From a virus: a stretch of DNA of 49,750 nt. The notes under the pieces were generated by a model. The model had not been told where the DNA came from and did no database searches. It saw only the letters and a program-made list of their open reading frames with translations. The stretch spans positions 1 to 49,750 of IMG/VR virus record IMGVR_UViG_3300022920_000011. One strand, written 5' to 3'. The translations under genes were made by a program, and so were the position numbers. Within the stretch, counting starts at the first letter, position 1. Each line of letters begins with the position of its first letter. This document shows positions 45,988 to 49,750 of the stretch, piece after piece.

Positions 45988-48840
45988 TTATGAACTAAAA
46001 CCTGTTACTTCTAATTCATCGTCTGTTGATAATACACCAGTTTGAATAGTTAGTGTTGTACCACTTACTGAATATTCTGATGGTCTTAGTATTAGTCTGT
46101 TTAGCAATACTACATAATGTCTAGCGTTTGATAACTCACTGAATGTAAAAGTTACTGAACTTGACGAGTTTGTTGCTGAAACTGCTGAAGTTACATCTAC
46201 TAATGAACTATGGAAGTGTGTTAAACTTGCTTCTAGTTGACCAATACCAGTATCTGCATATGATTGTGATTGTGAAATCGCTGCCGCTTGTGCCGCATTT
46301 GCTTTGTTAGTTGCGTCTGTTGCCGCTGTAGCAATTGCGTCTGCTTCTGCTGTATTTGCATATGATTGGTATGCAGTTGTAATCGCATTTTCACGACCAT
46401 CTGTATATGAATTAGCTGATGATAATGCTGCGTTGGCTTTAGATGTTGCGTCTGCTGATGCTGCTGATGCACGTACTACGTCTTTTGCTTCTGCTGATGC
46501 AATTGCATCTGCTTCTGCTGAGTTCGCTTTTGCTGTTGCGTCTGCTGATGCTGCTGATGCACGTACTACGTCTTTTGCTTCTGCTGATGCAATTGCGTCT
46601 GCTTCTGCTGTATCTGCATATGATTGGTATGCAGTTGTAATAGCTGTTTCACGACCATCTGTATATGTTTCTGCTGATGCAATTGCGTTAGTTTCTGCTG
46701 CATCTGCTTTAGATGTTGCGTCTGCTGATGCTGTTGCTGCACGTACTACGTCTTTTGCTTCTGCTGATGCAATTGCATCTGCTTCTGCTGCGTCTGCTTT
46801 TGTAGTTGCATCACTTGCTGCTGTTGAAATAGCATCTGCTTGTGCTTTAGCTACAGAACCTACTACAGTGTTTGCACCTTCAATAACATCTAAACGACCA
46901 TCTAATGCTGTATCAGCATTTGATCTTGCTGTTGCTTCAGTTGCTACTTCTGTATCAGTATATGCTTTAGCTGATACTAGCGTTGCTGCATCACCATTTA
47001 CACGAGCTGTTGATTCTGCTGCAAGGTTATTTGAAACTGTTGCTGCAAAGTTTGCATCATCACCCATAGCTGCTGCTAGTTCATTTAGTGTATCTAGCGC
47101 ACCTGGTGCTGCATCAATTAGTCCAGCAATTTCTGCATCTGCATGCGCAATTGCGTTAGTTTCTGCTGCATTTGCTTTTGAAGTTGCGTCTAATGCCGCT
47201 GCTGCAATTGCCGCCACTCGTGCTGCATCTGCTTTAGATGTTGCATCTGTTGATGCTGTTTGAATAGCGTTATCTTCTGCTGTGTCTGCTTTAGTTTCTG
47301 CTGCTGCAATTGCCGCCGCTTGTGCTGCATTTGCTTTAGCTGTTGCATCTGCTGATGCTGTTGCTTCTGCCGCTGATTGTGCTGCGTCTGCTTTTGTAGT
47401 TGCATCAAATGCCGCTGCTGTTGCACGTACTACATCTTTTGCTTCTGCCGCTACTAATGCTGCATCTGCTTTGTTAGTTGCGTCTGTTGCCGCTGCTGTT
47501 GCACGTACTACGTCTTTTGCTTCTGCTGATGCAATTGCATCTGTTTCTGCTGTGTCTGCTTTTGTACTTGCATCTGTTGATGCCGCTGCAATTGCCGCCG
47601 CTTGTGCTGCGTTTGCTTTTGAAGTTGCGTCTGCTGATGCTGTTGCTTCTGCTGCTGATTGTGCTGCATTTGCTTTTGAAGTTGCGTCTGCTGATGCTGC
47701 TGATGCACGTACTACGTCTTTTGCTTCTGCTGATGCAATTGCTGACGCTTCTGCTGCGTCTGCTTTTGCTGTTGCGTCTGCTGATGCATCATTTGCTGTT
47801 TTATTAACTGAGCCTACGCCAGTACCTTCAATTACGTCTAGACGTAAATCAAGTGCTGCATCGCCTGATGCACGTAGTGTATTTGCTGAATCAATGTTAA
47901 CTTGCAATGCTGAGTCGCTTGATACACGATTTGAAATCTCTGTACCTAGTAGTCCGTCATTTACAGTATCAACTGAGTTAATCATTGTTACGATTTCTGC
48001 AAATGTATCTGCATCTGATGTTGATGCTGACATGATTGCGTCAATACGTGATGCTTCTGATTGTACTGCTAATGTTAATGCAGTGTCTGCCGCTTCGTAT
48101 GCTGTTGTAATAGCTGTTTCACGACTATCTGTATATGTTTCTGCTGATGCAATTGCGTCTGCTTCTGCTTGGTCTGCGTATGCTTCGTTAGCAAGTGTTG
48201 CGCCATTAACTGTTACTGGAACAGTAAAAGCTGCTGCTGCTGCACTTAGTGCTAGTTTTTGTACGCCGTCTACTGTGATACCAACTGTGCCAGTACCTAA
48301 GTCTGCGATTGCAACTTCTGAGTCACCAGCTGTAATTGCTGATTCTGAAATGCCGCCAACTAAGCTGTCTACATATGCTTTTGTTGCTGCATGCTCGTTT
48401 GCTGTTGGTACGCCAACGTTGATAATTTGATTGTTGTCCATGTCAACTTTGTCGCCAAATACAACTGCGTTGCCGCCTTGATCAGTAATTTTCTTACCAG
48501 TTTGCATTTGTACTGTAGCTGCCATATTAACTGTTGTTGCTGATTCTAGTGTCATTACACCAGCGCCAGAAACTTTAGTTGTTAGTGATTGACCAGCATC
48601 AGCTTGTACAACGATTGTACCGCTGTTTGATTCAATAACTTTTTGTCCATCAATGTATAATGAACCTTGTGATAGATAAAGATCACGCCATTTGAAATCA
48701 GGTGAACCAAGATCATAACCAGTTGTACCGTTTGAATCAACTGTTGGAATAATGTGACCTGTCATGTCCAAGTTGCCTGTTAGGCTTGAGTCAGCGTTCG
48801 TTGTGAATCCGCCGTCAATAATAAATTTTCTTTGTGCCAT
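45988..48840 (-). CDS. Long repetitive alanine-rich tail fibre (950 aa)
   Basis: The start is ATG 48840 (MAQRKFIIDGGFTTNADSSL) with a GGAG site; the ATG 14 codons upstream lacks one. The N-terminal 180 residues resemble the conserved start of marine fibres (DSNGTTGYDLGSPDFKWRDL, IDGQKVIES). Residues about 220-870 are Ala/Asp/Thr-rich repeats such as ADATSKANAAQ and AIASAEAKDVVRA, which would form long trimeric coiled coil. The C-terminal 80 residues are a beta tip (VTFTFSELSNARHYVVLLNR). There is no S74 domain. It is a likely long fibre with its own late promoter. Confidence 0.85.
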   Translation of the reverse strand: MAQRKFIIDGGFTTNADSSLTGNLDMTGHIIPTVDSNGTTGYDLGSPDFKWRDLYLSQGSLYIDGQKVIESNSGTIVVQADAGQSLTTKVSGAGVMTLESATTVNMAATVQMQTGKKITDQGGNAVVFGDKVDMDNNQIINVGVPTANEHAATKAYVDSLVGGISESAITAGDSEVAIADLGTGTVGITVDGVQKLALSAAAAAFTVPVTVNGATLANEAYADQAEADAIASAETYTDSRETAITTAYEAADTALTLAVQSEASRIDAIMSASTSDADTFAEIVTMINSVDTVNDGLLGTEISNRVSSDSALQVNIDSANTLRASGDAALDLRLDVIEGTGVGSVNKTANDASADATAKADAAEASAIASAEAKDVVRASAASADATSKANAAQSAAEATASADATSKANAAQAAAIAAASTDASTKADTAETDAIASAEAKDVVRATAAATDATNKADAALVAAEAKDVVRATAAAFDATTKADAAQSAAEATASADATAKANAAQAAAIAAAETKADTAEDNAIQTASTDATSKADAARVAAIAAAALDATSKANAAETNAIAHADAEIAGLIDAAPGALDTLNELAAAMGDDANFAATVSNNLAAESTARVNGDAATLVSAKAYTDTEVATEATARSNADTALDGRLDVIEGANTVVGSVAKAQADAISTAASDATTKADAAEADAIASAEAKDVVRAATASADATSKADAAETNAIASAETYTDGRETAITTAYQSYADTAEADAIASAEAKDVVRASAASADATAKANSAEADAIASAEAKDVVRASAASADATSKANAALSSANSYTDGRENAITTAYQSYANTAEADAIATAATDATNKANAAQAAAISQSQSYADTGIGQLEASLTHFHSSLVDVTSAVSATNSSSSVTFTFSELSNARHYVVLLNRLILRPSEYSVSGTTLTIQTGVLSTDDELEVTGFSS
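46280..48170 (-). repeat. Imperfect alanine-rich coding repeats in the long fibre
   Basis: Many imperfect copies of GATGC/GCTGC-type codons for ADA.AKA.AA and AIASAEAKDVVRA. A unit containing the minus-strand coding for AEAKDVVRA recurs at least eight times. On the opposite strand it creates long false reading frames. Confidence 0.8.
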
Positions 48841-48896
48841 TGTTTTATAGCTCCTTCTTTTCGCGAAAAAAGCGGAAACCATTGGGTTCCCATTAT

Positions 48897-48905
48897 TATT
48901 TATGG
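48897..48905 (-). promoter_or_regulatory. Late promoter of the long fibre, CCATAAATA
   Basis: Minus-strand CCATAAATA about 57 bases upstream of the ATG at 48840; the leader includes a small palindrome TTTTCGCGAAAA. Confidence 0.58.
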
Positions 48906-48970
48906 GTCACGCAAGTTGATTAACTGCTTTGAAAACTTAATATTCTTTTTATAAGTTGTTTACTAGTCAT

Positions 48971-49003
48971 AGAAAAAGGGCGCAACAATTAAGTTACGCC
49001 CTT
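48971..49003 (-). terminator. Rho-independent terminator after the fibre-assembly-like gene
   Basis: Stem AAGGGCGTAAC/GTTGCGCCCTT (minus strand, one G-U pair) with a 6-base loop at 48976-49003, followed by TTTTTCT. Confidence 0.85.
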
Positions 49004-49020
49004 GCTTAGTTTTATATTAA

Positions 49021-49407
49021 TTATTCTGGCTTAGTAGGCCAAATTATATTATTTGGAAAGTTTGCTTGCTCTGTAAGGTCTAGCAGAGAAATCCTGTAAG
49101 CAGCCCACTCGTCTTGCTTCTCTGTTGTTAAGCTATCCCAGCGTAGAGGGTTAGACACAAGAGGATCTACCACAGTAGATAAAATATTGGCACGCTCTGC
49201 ACGAACCTGTTGAGATTCTGCCTCAATTTTCTTAGCTTCATCTAATACCCATGTTGTACCTTCTAAGTTATGAAACGCAGATGGCTTCACCTCTATTACC
49301 TGAGTGCCTTCTGGGTAATTATCCAAATCAACAGAATCACCTGACGCCTGCACATAACCCTGTCCAGGTATTAGTAACCCAGTTTCTATTATTGTTTGAT
49401 TTATCAT
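49021..49407 (-). CDS. Tail fibre assembly / tail assembly chaperone-like protein
   Basis: A protein of about 128 aa. The C-terminal region RWDSLTTEKQDEWAAYRISL then LLDLTEQANFPNNIIWPTKP closely follows the phage tail assembly chaperone pattern (W..YR..L.D...Q..FP....WP..P), which assists folding or joining of tail fibres. The N-terminal part is a beta hairpin domain (IIETGLLIPGQGYVQASGDS). ATG 49407 has a GGAG 9 bases upstream; an ATG five codons earlier (49422) touches the upstream stop (TAATG), so both starts are possible. Its place just after a collagen-like fibre gene fits the role. Confidence 0.72.
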   Translation of the reverse strand: MINQTIIETGLLIPGQGYVQASGDSVDLDNYPEGTQVIEVKPSAFHNLEGTTWVLDEAKKIEAESQQVRAERANILSTVVDPLVSNPLRWDSLTTEKQDEWAAYRISLLDLTEQANFPNNIIWPTKPE

Positions 49408-49421
49408 TTCTTTATTCTCCA

Positions 49422-49750
49422 TTATGTTAATTCAACCCAGTATGCGTAGCTAGTACCAGAGTATCTGTAGTAGTGTCCGGGTGAGACAATAAGGGTTGTA
49501 TGGTTCATCTCATACGTACCAGTGCCGCCAGAAGTGTTGTAAACTGTGTACCAACTACTATTGTTGGGCGATACAGATATATAGTCAACGGAACCGTGAC
49601 CGCCTATGTAGACGATTCTTACATTACTAGAGGTGTTTTGATAAGCAGTATTATAACCAGATCTGCTGGGACTTGAGTATGAAGTACCTATACCTACACC
49701 AGCGGCATCATCACCTGCAGGTCCTTGTGAACCTTGTGGGCAGTTCCGCC
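49422..49750 (-). CDS. Collagen-like tail fibre, C-terminal part only
   Basis: An open frame enters from the right edge and ends with a stop at 49422-49424; the last 109 codons are visible and the N-terminus is outside the window. The visible part starts with collagen-like Gly-X-Y triplets (PQGSQGPAGDDAAG), then a beta-rich tip rich in Tyr, Ser and Thr (YISVSPNNSSWYTVYNTSGG; HYYRYSGTSYAYWVELT). A collagen shaft with a compact tip is typical of receptor-binding fibres. The stop overlaps the possible upstream ATG of the assembly-like gene, so the two are coupled. Confidence 0.72.
   Translation of the reverse strand, partial: RNCPQGSQGPAGDDAAGVGIGTSYSSPSRSGYNTAYQNTSSNVRIVYIGGHGSVDYISVSPNNSSWYTVYNTSGGTGTYEMNHTTLIVSPGHYYRYSGTSYAYWVELT

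Noticed and set aside
46304-48430. Long plus-strand reading frames of 319 and 382 codons
   Set aside because: They are the antisense of the alanine-rich repeats of the long fibre gene. Repetitive codons without stops in either strand cause them; they have no ribosome binding site or promoter and are low-complexity Ser/Ala/Val.
1-49750. tRNA genes, integrase, attachment sites
   Set aside because: No cloverleaf sequence, integrase or attachment-like repeat was seen by eye; a tRNA scan would be the decisive check.

Overview
This window is part of the genome of a T4-like contractile-tailed phage (Caudoviricetes). It is AT-rich, densely packed and almost wholly protein-coding. The replication and morphogenesis proteins are of the T4 superfamily, but many small conserved proteins have the look of marine T4-like phages (cyanophages and SAR11/Pelagibacter myophages). 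A low-GC marine bacterial host, possibly SAR11, is an inference from base composition and gene style; nothing in the window proves the host. No tRNA, rRNA, CRISPR array or insertion sequence was seen, and no gap between genes exceeds 300 bases.

Layout. Bases 1-5343 hold a late, minus-strand block of mostly unrecognised proteins, including a ligase-like nucleotidyltransferase and a small coiled-coil membrane protein. Bases 5394-20090 are the replication and recombination region: gp41 helicase, gp61 primase, a DnaE-like fragment, a probable gp62 clamp-loader subunit, UvsW, an AAA+ ATPase, UvsY, UvsX and gp32. Mixed in are an SGNH-like protein, sulfotransferase-like proteins and a DUF3147-like membrane protein. 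Bases 20254-33928 are the packaging and tail block: gp17, gp16, gp4, a tail-tube-like protein, gp19, gp18 and gp13, interspersed with two 2OG-Fe(II) oxygenase-like genes. Bases 35334-38212 are an inverted plus-strand cassette (gp14, gp15, Nudix). Bases 38241-40397 carry two glycosyltransferase-like genes and a small unknown. Bases 40503-49750 are a tail-fibre region: three long repetitive fibres, two of them with S74 intramolecular chaperones, a fibre-assembly-like protein and a collagen-like fibre end.

Regulation can be read directly. Replication genes sit behind sigma70-type promoters with TTGACA-like -35 boxes and exactly 17-bp spacers. Structural genes sit behind T4-type late promoters (N-N-TAAATA, often TATAAATA). 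Terminator hairpins separate several units. Most genes within a unit overlap as ATGA or TAATG, which implies translational coupling.

The most notable signals are: (1) an 11-bp inverted repeat around the gp13 late promoter that would hide the gp13 ribosome binding site only in read-through RNA, as in T4 gene e; (2) several promoters placed so that the predicted transcript starts at or within a few bases of the ATG (uvsW, gp61, a zinc-finger gene, and two late genes), suggesting leaderless mRNAs; (3) a 193-aa protein that keeps three C-family (DnaE) polymerase motifs but has no room for the palm; (4) a 456-aa protein with a full set of ligase-like nucleotidyltransferase motifs; (5) a tail sheath enlarged by tandem Trp-containing modules that also appear in gp14 and gp15.
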